From Bog-473 sp963807775 (GTDB lineage: Bacteria; Actinomycetota; Acidimicrobiia; Acidimicrobiales; RAAP-2): a DNA stretch of 64,000 nt. Under the pieces are notes generated by a model, which was not told the origin of the DNA, did no database searches, and saw nothing but the letters and a program-made list of their open reading frames with translations. Both the position numbers and the translations under genes were made by a program. The stretch is from contig CAWECY010000016.1 in assembly GCA_963807775.1 (NCBI GenBank), positions 163,192 to 227,191 of the forward strand. The letters are read 5' to 3'. How positions within the stretch are numbered: position 1 is the stretch's first letter; every line of letters begins with the position of its first letter. This document shows, piece after piece, positions 55,721 to 64,000 of the stretch.

Positions 55721-56908
55721 ATGGCAGGCCGGCGCTCGTTCTCGTTCAGCTCTCCCCCCTTCTCACCAGGAAGAAGGTCGGCGTTACGCCGGCGCTCGTC
55801 CGGCCTGACCGCCGGCGCGGTGGCACTCGCCGTGACCCTGGCCGGTCTCGCTTCGCTCGTGGCGAGCGGACCAGCCGGCGCTTTCGAACCACCCTTCCTC
55901 TCCCGTTTCGACACCGCCAGCACGATCGCCTCGACGGTGCCGGCCAACGGCGACGTCAACCCGTACGGGGTGGTCGTGGTGCCCCAAAGCACCGGGCGCC
56001 TCGTGGGAGGCGACACCCTGGTCAGCAACTTCAACGCCAGCTCGAACCTTCAGGGCACCGGGACGACGATCGTCCAGATCTCGCCGGGGGGACACCAGGG
56101 CCTCTTCGCCCAGATCGATCCTCGCTTCCTGCCGGGGCGCTGTCCGGGCGGTGTCGGCCTGACGACGGCGCTGACCGTCCTCGGCAACGGTGACGTCGTG
56201 GTGGGCAGCCTGCCGGTGACCGACAACGGCAACGGCACGCCCGAAGCCGGGTGTCTCATCGTCCTGGACAGCTTCGGCCGGGCGATCGAGACCTGGTCCG
56301 GCAACGGAATCAATGGGCCGTGGGACCTGGCGTCGGCGCAGAACGGCGACATCGACCAGCTCTTCGTCACCAATGTGCTCAACGGCACCGTGGCCGAGGG
56401 CGGCAACCAGGTCAATCAGGGCACCGTGGTCCGTCTCGACGTGGCGGACCCGTTCGGCCGGCCACCCGTGCTTTTGAGCGCAACCACGATCGCGACGGGG
56501 TTCCCAGAGGAGCTCAACAGTTCGGCCCTCGTACTCGGACCGACCGGCGACGCCCTGGGCCAAAACGGGGTGCTCTACGTCGCGGACACGGTCGACAGTC
56601 GGATAGCCGCGGTGCCGGACGCAGCGAGCCGTTCGTTTCCGACGACGTTCGGGCTCACGTTGACATCGGGTGGCTCGCTCGACCAGCCGCTCGGGCTGAC
56701 CCTCGCACCCAATGGCGACATCATCACGGTGAACGGCGGGGATGGAAACGCGGTCGAGACGAACCCCTTCGGCCAGCAGGTCGACACCGTCACCATTGAT
56801 CCGCTGAACGCCGGCGGTGACCTCTTCGGACTTGCCATCGCACCGGGAGGCCGTGGCGTGCTCTTCGTCGACGACGGCGACAACACACTCAAGCTCTGGG
56901 GGCCCTGA
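55721..56908 (+). CDS. Secreted NHL/beta-propeller-like protein
   Basis: 395 residues. Basic N-terminus with RRRSSG then a hydrophobic segment (about 28-50) and a likely cleavage after PAGAF: an exported protein, perhaps by the Tat route given the paired arginines. The mature part consists of repeated strands such as NPYGVVVVPQSTGRLVGGD, GPWDLASAQNGDIDQLFVTN, QPLGLTLAPNGDIITVNGGD and GLAIAPGGRGVLFVDDGDN, typical of six-bladed propellers. Ligand or enzymatic activity unknown. Confidence 0.8.
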   Translation: MAGRRSFSFSSPPFSPGRRSALRRRSSGLTAGAVALAVTLAGLASLVASGPAGAFEPPFLSRFDTASTIASTVPANGDVNPYGVVVVPQSTGRLVGGDTLVSNFNASSNLQGTGTTIVQISPGGHQGLFAQIDPRFLPGRCPGGVGLTTALTVLGNGDVVVGSLPVTDNGNGTPEAGCLIVLDSFGRAIETWSGNGINGPWDLASAQNGDIDQLFVTNVLNGTVAEGGNQVNQGTVVRLDVADPFGRPPVLLSATTIATGFPEELNSSALVLGPTGDALGQNGVLYVADTVDSRIAAVPDAASRSFPTTFGLTLTSGGSLDQPLGLTLAPNGDIITVNGGDGNAVETNPFGQQVDTVTIDPLNAGGDLFGLAIAPGGRGVLFVDDGDNTLKLWGP

Positions 56909-56932
56909 GCCCGAAGGCGTCCCGCCCGCCGG

Positions 56933-57496
56933 TCAGGGAATGGCGGGGGCGAAGTCCACGTCCTGAGTGTCGACGGTGCCGGCCACGCGGCCGGGCGCCC
57001 TCTGATACCTCCAGTACAGGTTCGTGTGCGCAATGACCTGGTCAGGAGGCGGCGCGCCCCAGGCCGTCTGGTCCTCGGTCGTGTGGGCATCACCGACCAG
57101 GATGGCGTCGTACCCGCGGGCGAAGGCGCCGTGCAGCGTGGAGCGGATGCAGGCGTCCGTCTGGGCCCCGCACACGACGAGCCGACCCACCCCGAGTCCG
57201 GACAGCACGTCCTCGAGCGAGGTGTCCTCAAAGGAGTCGCCATAGTTCTTTTCGACGAGGGGCTCGGCCTCGCCCGGAGTGAGCTCCGGCACGATCCCCC
57301 AGTCGTCGCTTCCCCGGACAATGCCCTCGTCGGAATGCTGGATCCAGACTACGGGTACCTGATCCCGGCGGGCCCTGTCGACGAGGGCGGCGACATTTGA
57401 CACGACGGTGTCGCGCTCAAAGTTGCCGTCGACGACGCCGTTCTGCACGTCGACGACCAGGAGTGCCGTGTTGGGACGGTTGGTCAAGGTGGTCAT
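56933..57496 (-). CDS. Isochorismatase-family cysteine hydrolase
   Basis: 187 residues. Catalytic Asp16 (LLVVDVQ), Lys83 (VEKNYGDSF) and Cys116 (AQTDACIRSTLHGA) are all present, so it is an active cysteine hydrolase of the nicotinamidase/isochorismatase fold. The real substrate is unknown. It differs from the isochorismatase at 12906, which has Arg in place of Lys. ATG 57496 has AAGGAGGA about 10 nt upstream. It is 54 nt after the response-regulator stop and might be in that operon. Confidence 0.88.
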   Translation of the reverse strand: MTTLTNRPNTALLVVDVQNGVVDGNFERDTVVSNVAALVDRARRDQVPVVWIQHSDEGIVRGSDDWGIVPELTPGEAEPLVEKNYGDSFEDTSLEDVLSGLGVGRLVVCGAQTDACIRSTLHGAFARGYDAILVGDAHTTEDQTAWGAPPPDQVIAHTNLYWRYQRAPGRVAGTVDTQDVDFAPAIP

Positions 57497-57550
57497 GGCT
57501 CTCGGGTCCTCCTTGCGGACGGACGCAGAAATGCGCCTGGTGGCTGATTA

Positions 57551-58225
57551 CTACCCGCCCGTTGTCTCTCGTCCCCCATCGGGCGCACGGGCCAGGTGGT
57601 GCCGATGGGCGTAGGCGGCGGCCTGGGCGCGGTCCCGGCTCTGCGTCTTGGCGAAGATGCGGTTGATATGGGTCTTCACCGTGGTCTCGGCCACGTAGAG
57701 GCGCTCGGCGATCTCGGCGTTCGAGAGCCCGGCGGCGATCAGGGTCAACACCTCGGCCTCGCGCTCGGTCAAGCCGTCCGGAAGGGCGTCGGACAACGGC
57801 CGCATGGCGCCGTGCTCAGCGGCCCGCAGCAACGCCGCCTGCACACCGGAATCCAGGACAGACTGCCCGGCCACCGCGGCGTCAAGGGCGCGCCTGATGT
57901 CGTCGCGGGCGGCGTCCTTCGTGAGGTAACCCGCTGCTCCCGCCGACAACGCGGCCAGGATCGACTCGTCGTCGTCGTAGGTGGTCAGGACCACCACCGC
58001 CACGGCGGGGTGGGCTTCCCTGATGGCCCGGGTGGCCGCGACGCCGTCCACTCGAGGCATGCGCAGGTCCATCAGCACCACGTCGGGGGCCTGGGTCCGG
58101 GCCAGCTCCACCGCCTCGGCGCCGTCGCTCGCTAGTCCGACCACGACGGTGTCGGGGAAACCTTCCACGATCGTGGCCAGGCCCTCGCGCACCACACGCT
58201 GGTCGTCGGCGATGAGCACCCTCAC
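57551..58225 (-). CDS. NarL/FixJ-type response regulator
   Basis: 224 residues. Receiver with Asp7-Asp8 and Asp53 in LMDLRMPRVDG, Lys in TKDAARDD, and a LuxR-type HTH LTEREAEVLTLIAAGLSNAE then AEITVKTHINRIF-like ETTVKTHINRIFAKT. It overlaps the kinase gene by 4 nt (ATGA), so they are a cognate pair. Confidence 0.95.
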   Translation of the reverse strand: MRVLIADDQRVVREGLATIVEGFPDTVVVGLASDGAEAVELARTQAPDVVLMDLRMPRVDGVAATRAIREAHPAVAVVVLTTYDDDESILAALSAGAAGYLTKDAARDDIRRALDAAVAGQSVLDSGVQAALLRAAEHGAMRPLSDALPDGLTEREAEVLTLIAAGLSNAEIAERLYVAETTVKTHINRIFAKTQSRDRAQAAAYAHRHHLARAPDGGRETTGG

Positions 58226-59469
58226 GAGGCCACCGGATCAGGACGGGACGACGACGGTGGTGGCGGCGGGATCGGATCCCCCTCGAGGGGAACGATGGCC
58301 GAGACACGCCAGCAGCCGGATGTGGGTCCCACCTCGACGTGCCCGCCGAGGAGGGCGAGGCGCTCGGCGATGCCACGCAGCCCGTAGCCGGCGCCGCTCT
58401 GCGCCAAGAAGAAGGCGTGGTCCGCGCCGGAAGCGTCGGCCGGATCGCCGGAATCGGGGGCCGAGGAAGCGGGAACCGGCAGTGGGTTTTCGACGACCAG
58501 GGAAACACCGTCCGGGAGGAAGTAGAGAGCGACTTCTGCGTGAGAGCCCGCTGCGTGCTTCATGACGTTGGTCAGCGCCTCCTGGGCCACCCGGTAGAGG
58601 CCCATGACCACCGGCGGCGCCAGCGGCCGAGGCACACCGGCGGTCGAGAACGTCGCATCGTGGCGGGCGGCGAGCGTGCGGAGCTGCTCGTCGAGCGGCG
58701 CAACGTCGTCGCGCAGCGCGCGCACCGCGCCCCGGGCCTCGTCGAGGCCCTCGTGGACGAGGAGGCGAGTCTTCTCGAGCTGCTCGCGCACCGCCAGGCT
58801 CGTCTGGGGCTCACCGTCGACCACCGTGGCGAACGCCTCGATCTGCAGTGAGAGCGCCGCCAGCGTGTGGGCCAGGACGTCGTGGATCTCGCGGGCGAGG
58901 TGGTTGCGATCGGCCAGGAGCTCGGCCCGCGCCCGCTCGAGCTCCGCCCGGGCGGTCTCCACCTCCATGCGCGCCGCCTGCTCGGTGCGCTCGACCGTCA
59001 CGCGACGGCTGAAGCCGATGATGGCGCCGGCCATGATGGCCGCCAACCCGCCCAACACGATGTCGTACGTGTGCCCCGACAGGCTGACCGACACGAACAT
59101 GGCCAGCCAGCCGCCCGCACCGACACCCACGGCGACCGGGATGCTCCAGGTCATCGCCGCGCCCAGCATGGCCACCGCGGGGAAGACGATGGCCACCGGG
59201 GCGAAGGCGGACAGGGCGCCGCCCGCCAGGGAGAGGATGAGCAGAACCGGGGCGGTGGCCCACCCGACGACGCCCCGGACAAGGACCCAGCTGAGCCAGG
59301 CCAGGGCGGACACTCCCAACAGCACGAGGGCCGCGGTGTGCGCGGCCCCCGTGTCGTAGCGGCGGATGTAGGACAGGGCGCCCCAGGTAAGGGCCCCGAG
59401 TCCCACGATCGCAATGGAGTTAGCCAGGTTGTTCCGTGGGATCGGAAGGGGATCGCTCACCGCCTCCAT
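58222..59469 (-). CDS. Membrane sensor histidine kinase (HisKA_3, DesK/NarX-like)
   Basis: 415 residues. About six hydrophobic segments between 15 and 155, a coiled stretch (VETARAELERARAELLADRN) and the phospho-acceptor His196 in LAREIHDVLAHTL. The HATPase domain carries ALTNVMKHA and GYGLRGIAERLALLGG. ATG 59469 lies 7 nt after the upstream membrane-protein stop. Signal unknown. Confidence 0.92.
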   Translation of the reverse strand: MEAVSDPLPIPRNNLANSIAIVGLGALTWGALSYIRRYDTGAAHTAALVLLGVSALAWLSWVLVRGVVGWATAPVLLILSLAGGALSAFAPVAIVFPAVAMLGAAMTWSIPVAVGVGAGGWLAMFVSVSLSGHTYDIVLGGLAAIMAGAIIGFSRRVTVERTEQAARMEVETARAELERARAELLADRNHLAREIHDVLAHTLAALSLQIEAFATVVDGEPQTSLAVREQLEKTRLLVHEGLDEARGAVRALRDDVAPLDEQLRTLAARHDATFSTAGVPRPLAPPVVMGLYRVAQEALTNVMKHAAGSHAEVALYFLPDGVSLVVENPLPVPASSAPDSGDPADASGADHAFFLAQSGAGYGLRGIAERLALLGGHVEVGPTSGCWRVSAIVPLEGDPIPPPPPSSSRPDPVAS

Positions 59470-59476
59470 GATGGTC

Positions 59477-60016
59477 TCAGGACCGGACCAGCGGCGGGAG
59501 GGCCGGGGCGAAGACGGCGTCGCCCTGGCGCTGCGCCTGGTGACCCCGCCAGGCCAGGATGCCGGTGCGCATGACGGCCTCGCTGATGGCCATGAGGATA
59601 AGGGCCGCCGTCCAGGCGGTGGCCGCCGTGATGCTGTGGGCCACGCTGAAGCGCTCGACGGCCGCCCCGCCCCCGTGGGTGGCGTAGAGCTGGAAGGCCA
59701 GGCGGGCGCCGGTGCCGAGTATCCAGAGGCCGGCGGCGACGAATCCGGCCTTGGCGAAAGGGATGCCGTCGGCGCCGGGGCTGACCTTGGTGAAGGTGGC
59801 GGCCAGGGCGCCGAGGGTGGCCCCGATGGCCGTGCACCCGACGACCACGAACAGGTCGTTGCCCGACGTCGGGATGGTCTTCAGGTAGGTCACGCCGACG
59901 TAGGCCACGATGGCGACCGGCAGCAGCAGTGACTTGGTGGTCAGCCGGCGCCCTCGCACTTGGAACAGCACGATGGCGATGAGGCTGATGTCGATGAGGT
60001 AGTCGGTGATGGTCAT
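59477..60016 (-). CDS. Five-helix membrane protein (DUF1453-like), likely partner of the two-component system
   Basis: 179 residues with about five membrane helices (6-20, 30-45, 58-75, 90-108, 130-150). LTTKSLLLPVAIVAYVGVTY and the C-terminal half resemble CcdC/DUF1453 proteins; I am not sure of the family. It is the first gene of a three-gene operon with the kinase and NarL regulator, suggesting it helps sense or export the signal. ATG 60016 has no strong ribosome site. Confidence 0.65.
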   Translation of the reverse strand: MTITDYLIDISLIAIVLFQVRGRRLTTKSLLLPVAIVAYVGVTYLKTIPTSGNDLFVVVGCTAIGATLGALAATFTKVSPGADGIPFAKAGFVAAGLWILGTGARLAFQLYATHGGGAAVERFSVAHSITAATAWTAALILMAISEAVMRTGILAWRGHQAQRQGDAVFAPALPPLVRS

Positions 60017-60159
60017 GGGGCCAGTGTCCGACTTGGCGGCCGAATTGGCGTCAGCCCGGGGGTGGAGGTGTGGGTGGAAATTGAGTCCACCCGGGCCGGA
60101 GCAGGGTCGCCCTTTCTTTGAATGTGGAATCAGACATTCCGCTTCTGGTAGGAACGGGT

Positions 60160-61635
60160 ATGGCCTCCCGGGCGCGGACCCACTACGCCGTGACCTTCAC
60201 CGTGCTGGCCACCGCCGCGCTGGCGTTCAGCCTGCTGCAGTGCCTCATCATCCCGGCCATCCCGCAGCTGGAGCACACGCTGCACACGACGGAGTCCGCT
60301 GCATCGTGGCTGCTCACGGCCTACCTCCTGAGCGCCGCCATCGCCACGCCGGTGCTGGGGCGGGTGGGCGACACGATCGGCAAGGAAAAGGTCATCGTCG
60401 GCGTGCTCATCGCCCTCTCGGTGGGGACGCTGATCAGCGCCCTCGGCGACACCCTCGGCGTGATCCTGGTGGGGCGGGTGGTCCAGGGGGTGGGGGGAGC
60501 GATCTTCCCGCTGGCCTTCGGCATCATCCGCGACGAGTTCCCGGCGGCCCGGGTGGCCGGCGCCATCGGCTTCATGTCCGCCATCCTCGGGGTCGGCGCG
60601 GGCGCCGGGATCGTGCTGGCCGGGCCCATATTGGAGCACCTCAACTACCACTGGCTCTTCTGGTTCCCCCTCTTCATGTCAGCCGGCGCGACGGTGGCGA
60701 CGTTCTTGTTCGTGCCCGAATCGCCGGTGCGGGCGCGCTCCGGGATCAACTGGATCGGGGCGGTGCTGATGTCGGGATGGTTGGTGACGGGGCTCATCGC
60801 CATTTCCTACGGGCCGTCGTGGGGTTGGCTGAGCCAGACGGTCGTGCTGCTCTATGTGGCGACCGCGGTACTGGCCGGGCTGTGGGTGTGGTCCGAGATG
60901 CGGTCCCGCTCGCCACTGGTGGACATGAAGGTGATGCGGATCCGGACCGTCTGGGCCACCAACCTGGCGGCGCTCCTGTACGGCTTCGGGATGTTCGCCA
61001 TGTTCATCACGGTCCCGCAGTTCGCGGAGACGCCGCCGTCGGTCGGGTACGGCTTCGGCGCCTCGGTGACGCAGTCCGGGCTGTACCTGCTGCCCTTCGC
61101 TCTGGCCATGGTCGTGGTGGCGCCGTTCACCGGCTGGTTCTCGCGGCGCATCGGGTCGAAGGCCGTGCTCATCTTCGGCTCACTGTGCTCGGCCGCGTCC
61201 TACGGGGTGCTGGTGGTCGACCACAGCGTGCCGTGGACGATCTATCTCGCGTCGGGGCTGCTCGGCGTGGGGTTGGCGCCGGCGTTCGCATCCTTGGCGA
61301 ATCTCATCATCGACTCGGTGCCGGCCGACCAGACCGGGGTGGCGACGGGGATGAACACCAACATCCGGAACATTGGGGCGGCACTCGGGAGCGGCATCGC
61401 GACCAGCCTGGTGATCAGCCAGGTCATGTCGAACGGCTACCCGAAGGAGAGCGGCTACGTCCTGGCCTTCGCCGTCAGCGGGGCGGGGTTGCTGGTGGCG
61501 GCGCTGGCGGCGTGCCTGATCCCGACGTGTGCGGGGGCGTCGTCGGTGGTGCGACGTGAGCCGCACCCGGGCCTCATCGCCGAGGGCGAGGCGATCGTGG
61601 GGGCGATCGCGTACGTGCCGGAGGAGTCGGTATGA
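60160..61635 (+). CDS. MFS transporter (DHA2-type drug exporter family)
   Basis: 491 residues, about fourteen membrane helices. Motif A variant LGRVGDTIGKEKVIV after helix 2, RVVQGVGGAIFPLAFGIIRD at helix 4 and GLAPAFASLANLIIDSVPADQTGVATGMN near the end are typical of DHA2 exporters. The start was set at ATG 60160 with AGGAAC upstream; TTG 60118 gives 14 extra residues. It overlaps a tetR gene by 4 nt, a common arrangement for a self-regulated drug pump. Substrate unknown. Confidence 0.9.
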   Translation: MASRARTHYAVTFTVLATAALAFSLLQCLIIPAIPQLEHTLHTTESAASWLLTAYLLSAAIATPVLGRVGDTIGKEKVIVGVLIALSVGTLISALGDTLGVILVGRVVQGVGGAIFPLAFGIIRDEFPAARVAGAIGFMSAILGVGAGAGIVLAGPILEHLNYHWLFWFPLFMSAGATVATFLFVPESPVRARSGINWIGAVLMSGWLVTGLIAISYGPSWGWLSQTVVLLYVATAVLAGLWVWSEMRSRSPLVDMKVMRIRTVWATNLAALLYGFGMFAMFITVPQFAETPPSVGYGFGASVTQSGLYLLPFALAMVVVAPFTGWFSRRIGSKAVLIFGSLCSAASYGVLVVDHSVPWTIYLASGLLGVGLAPAFASLANLIIDSVPADQTGVATGMNTNIRNIGAALGSGIATSLVISQVMSNGYPKESGYVLAFAVSGAGLLVAALAACLIPTCAGASSVVRREPHPGLIAEGEAIVGAIAYVPEESV

Positions 61636-62252
61636 CGGGGTCGGGGACGCGGACGTTGCGGCGCGACGCGGAGGTCAACCTGGGCCGGATCCTGGTGGCG
61701 GCCCGCGACGTGTTCGCCGAACAGGGCTACGACGCCTCCATGGAGACCATCGCCGAGCGGGCCGAGGTCGGCGTCGGGACCCTGTACCGGCGCTTCCCCA
61801 CCAAGGCCGACCTGTTCGACGCCGTGGTCGACGCGGCCAAGGAGCGTAACCGGGTTATCGCCGAGGAGGTGCTGGCCGACGTGCCGCCGGCCGACGCCGT
61901 GTTCGAGTTCGTGCGACGGTGTGTCGCCGTGCCCAGCTGCTGGCGGGCGACCATCGCCGCCCCGCCGTGGCGCTCCAAGGGCACCGGGCTCGACGAGCTG
62001 GCGCCGCTGCTCGACGAGATCCTGGCTCGCAGCCAGGGCGCCGGCACCGTCCGGGGTGACGTCGAGGTGAGCGACATCGTCGTGACCCTCATGTCGGTGC
62101 GCTCCATCGCCGACGTGTGCGACACGACGCGGTCGTCACCGTCGCTGCGGTTCCTCGAGGTGGTGCTCGACGGGCTGCGTCCGGGTCGGGACCCGATCCC
62201 GCACCCGGCGCTGACCGTGGCCCAGCTGGACGGGATCCTGCGGCAGCGCTGA
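61632..62252 (+). CDS. TetR-family regulator of the adjacent MFS transporter
   Basis: 206 residues. HTH at about 18-60: ILVAARDVFAEQGYDASMET then IAERAEVGVGTLYRRFPTKA. C-terminal ligand domain with conserved Cys-rich CVAVPSCWR. The ATG overlaps the MFS stop (ATGA), so it is probably a repressor of that operon responding to the exported compound. Confidence 0.9.
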   Translation: MTGSGTRTLRRDAEVNLGRILVAARDVFAEQGYDASMETIAERAEVGVGTLYRRFPTKADLFDAVVDAAKERNRVIAEEVLADVPPADAVFEFVRRCVAVPSCWRATIAAPPWRSKGTGLDELAPLLDEILARSQGAGTVRGDVEVSDIVVTLMSVRSIADVCDTTRSSPSLRFLEVVLDGLRPGRDPIPHPALTVAQLDGILRQR

Positions 62253-62263
62253 ACGACGGCGAC

Positions 62264-62300
62264 CGGGTCGGGGGTCGGGGTCGGGGTCGGGGGTCGGGTC
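62264..62300. repeat. GGGTCG microsatellite
   Basis: Six or seven GGGTCG/GGGGTCG units fill the short space between the tetR and LLM genes and run into the LLM stop codon. Same motif as at 1884-1916. Confidence 0.7.
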
Positions 62301-63678
62301 AGTTGCCCCCGCCGAGGATCCCGAGATCCTCCTCCCGGATGCCCTTGGCCCGGTTCTCGGCGAAGTGCTCCAGCCACTCCTTCATCTCTTCGCTGCCCGA
62401 CTCGTCGGCCCAGCGCCGGGGCATGGCGGGGAAGGTGAAGTCCGCCGGAAGCGGTGGCGGCGGATCCGATTCGGCGGCCTCCGCCTTACGGGCCATGGCG
62501 GCGTCGACGGCCGGCGCCAGGCGTTGGGCCTTCGTCTTGACCTGCGCCTCGTCCCGGTCCTTGAAGGCGGGCATGATCTCGCGCCCGAAGATCTCGAGCG
62601 ACTCGCAGATGTGCTCGTGGCGGTTCTTTCCGGCCTGCAGCACGAAGATGACCTGGTCCACGCCGGCCTGCTCGAAACGCTCGAGGAACTCGCGCACCTG
62701 GGCGGGCGTGCCCATGGCGCCCCGGAGGCCGGTGCGGTCGCCGGCGGCCAGCTTGGCGCCGAGGCGCTCCTGGCGCAGGGCGGCGTCGATCTCGGGCGAG
62801 TAGCCCACCTCGCCGCGGCGCTCCTGGTACTCGTGCCACACGTCGGTCCGGCCGGGGCGGTGCTCACCGAAGACGTAGTAGTGGCCGAGCGAGTAGCCGA
62901 AGAAGTTCCCACCCTCGAGGCCGCGGTCGAGGGCGACGGCCTCGTCGGGGTGACACATCATCTGGGTGACGCAGGCGATGTTGGGGTTCACGGCCATTCC
63001 GACGGGGACACATTCGGTGGCCAGGGTGCGCTCGTAGTCCCCCACCCACTTGACCGCCTCCTCGGGGTCGATGAAGGCGAAGGTGAGGGCGCCGATGCCC
63101 TTCTGGGCGGCGAGCAGGATGGTGTCGCGCCGGGAGCAGGCCACCCACAGCGGCGGGTGCGGCTTCTGCATCGGCTTGGGGACGACGTTGCGCGGCGGCA
63201 TGCGCACGTATTGGCCGTCGACGCCAGTGAACGGGGTCTCGGTCATGCAGCGGAGGGCGACCTGGAGTCCTTCGAGCCAGGCCTCGCGCTTGGTGACGGG
63301 GTCGACCTGGAAGCCGCCGAGCTCGGCCTCGGAGCCCGACTCACCCGAGCCGAACTCGACGCGGCCGCCGCTGATGAGGTCGAGGGTGGCGACGCGCTCG
63401 GCGGTGCGTGCGGGGTGGTTGTATCCAGGCGCGGTCTGGATGATCCCGTGGCCCAGGCGGATGTTGGTCGTGCGCTGGCTGGCGGCGCCGAGGAACACCT
63501 CGGGGGCGGACGAGTGGCTGTACTCCTCCAAGAAGTGGTGCTCGACCTCCCAGACGACGTCGAAGCCGAGGCGGTCGGCCAGCTCGACCTGCTCGAGAGC
63601 GTCCTGGAGGATGCGGTACTCGCTGTCCTCCTCCCAGGGGCGTGGGAGCTGGTGCTCGTAGAAGACGCCGAACTTCAT
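62299..63678 (-). CDS. LLM-class flavin-dependent oxidoreductase (luciferase-like)
   Basis: 459 residues. (beta-alpha)8 fold: MKFGVFYEHQ, VVWEVEHHFLEEYSHSSAPE (shown in part: EHHFLEEYSHSSAPE), NIRLGHGIIQTAPGYNHPAR and RVEFGSGESGSEAELGGF are typical of bacterial-luciferase-like monooxygenases. Mycobacterial relatives use F420 or FMN. A C-terminal extension of about 100 residues is charged. ATG 63678 overlaps the upstream gene stop by 4 nt. Substrate unknown. Confidence 0.9.
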   Translation of the reverse strand: MKFGVFYEHQLPRPWEEDSEYRILQDALEQVELADRLGFDVVWEVEHHFLEEYSHSSAPEVFLGAASQRTTNIRLGHGIIQTAPGYNHPARTAERVATLDLISGGRVEFGSGESGSEAELGGFQVDPVTKREAWLEGLQVALRCMTETPFTGVDGQYVRMPPRNVVPKPMQKPHPPLWVACSRRDTILLAAQKGIGALTFAFIDPEEAVKWVGDYERTLATECVPVGMAVNPNIACVTQMMCHPDEAVALDRGLEGGNFFGYSLGHYYVFGEHRPGRTDVWHEYQERRGEVGYSPEIDAALRQERLGAKLAAGDRTGLRGAMGTPAQVREFLERFEQAGVDQVIFVLQAGKNRHEHICESLEIFGREIMPAFKDRDEAQVKTKAQRLAPAVDAAMARKAEAAESDPPPPLPADFTFPAMPRRWADESGSEEMKEWLEHFAENRAKGIREEDLGILGGGN

Positions 63679-64000
63679 GGCCCGGTGGTGGTCGGGGTCG
63701 GGTCGGCGAGGCCGTCGAACTCGGCCAGGACGTCTTGGCCGTTGTTGTGCCGCGCGCACCAGTATTCGACTTCACCCCGCGTGGCGCGCCGGCCCTCCTC
63801 CCGGGCGGGTCCCAAGCTCTGCGCCAGTAGGGGATCCCAGATGCGACCGATCATGTCCTTGCCTTCGTGCCGGCGGCCGGTCTCGCCGACCCAGGTGCGG
63901 TCCCTCATTTCGGAAATGGCGGTGCGCAGGTAGCCGACGTGCGGCGTCTCGTCTTTGCGGATGTAGGACACGAGCGAGGCCGCCTGGCCGTCGCCGGCGA
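63675..64000 (-). CDS. Ferritin-like protein, N-terminus cut by window edge
   Basis: About 108 C-terminal residues. YIRKDETPHVGYLRTAISEM has the Glu-x2-His spacing of ferritin-like diiron proteins, and the frame runs open off the right edge. GRRHEGKDMIGRIWDPLLAQ follows. I recognise similar proteins next to LLM oxidoreductases in actinobacteria but not their function. Its stop overlaps the LLM start by 4 nt (ATGA), so the pair is co-translated; an oxygen- or iron-handling role is possible. Confidence 0.65.
   Translation of the reverse strand, partial: AGDGQAASLVSYIRKDETPHVGYLRTAISEMRDRTWVGETGRRHEGKDMIGRIWDPLLAQSLGPAREEGRRATRGEVEYWCARHNNGQDVLAEFDGLADPTPTTTGP

Overview
This window reads as chromosome of a high-GC actinobacterium. 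The enzyme repertoire (acyl-CoA dehydrogenases, wax ester/diacylglycerol acyltransferase, F420/FMN-type luciferase-like oxidoreductase, formate-THF ligase), many GTG/TTG starts, frequent 4-nt ATGA/GTGA overlaps and several apparently leaderless starts fit Actinobacteriota. FlbD together with a FliA/WhiG-type sigma factor suggests a flagellated lineage, for example Acidimicrobiia; that placement is an inference. No rRNA, tRNA, transposase, integrase or CRISPR array was found.

Layout. 0-8.5 kb: truncated ABC ATPase, ferritin-like protein, DJ-1/PfpI protein, a hybrid-kinase/diguanylate-cyclase signalling pair, CcdA and GDP-mannose dehydratase. 8.5-12.7 kb: glycosyltransferase (two frameshifts), TetR, low-MW phosphatase, aminoglycoside-phosphotransferase-fold protein, sulfotransferase. 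12.9-20 kb: an accessory-looking stretch with an isochorismatase and a MarR regulator sharing one operator, AlkA glycosylase, a second isochorismatase remnant, a cysteine-less thioredoxin-reductase-like flavoprotein, a LUD protein, and a GH172/crotonase operon. 20-34 kb: core metabolism (acyl-CoA dehydrogenase, divergent cysS/valS, lipase, wax ester synthase, tsaC-tsaD, fhs operon). 33.9-35.5 kb: CsoR with its operator and a permease-YHS protein. 35.5-38.7 kb: DUF1269 protein, K+-channel-like protein, glutamate decarboxylase.

38.7-47.3 kb is a regulatory block: WhiG/FliA-like sigma factor preceded by two tandem 26-nt hairpin units, about 1 kb without genes, two paralogous OmpR-type regulators (the second with a damaged acidic pocket and a coupled 54-aa small ORF), FlbD, a large AAA-LuxR regulator and a GbsR/MarR-like regulator. 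47.3-64 kb: GDT1 transporter, hydrolase, SDR, methyltransferase/crotonase pair, a lipoprotein with two tandem CAP-like domains, ArsC, DUF2834, a PYROXD2-like oxidoreductase, secreted beta-propeller, isochorismatase-fold hydrolase, a DUF1453-like/histidine kinase/NarL operon, MFS-TetR pair, and an LLM oxidoreductase with a ferritin-like partner running off the right edge.

Sequence quality matters: six single-base indels break five otherwise intact genes, including essential valS. They fall mostly in short G/C or T runs, so they are more likely assembly errors than mutations. The most interesting signals are the covarying hairpin tandem before the sigma factor, the duplicated operator linking MarR to the isochorismatase, the degenerate response-regulator paralogue with its small upstream ORF, and the recurring TANNNT-to-start spacing that suggests leaderless transcription.
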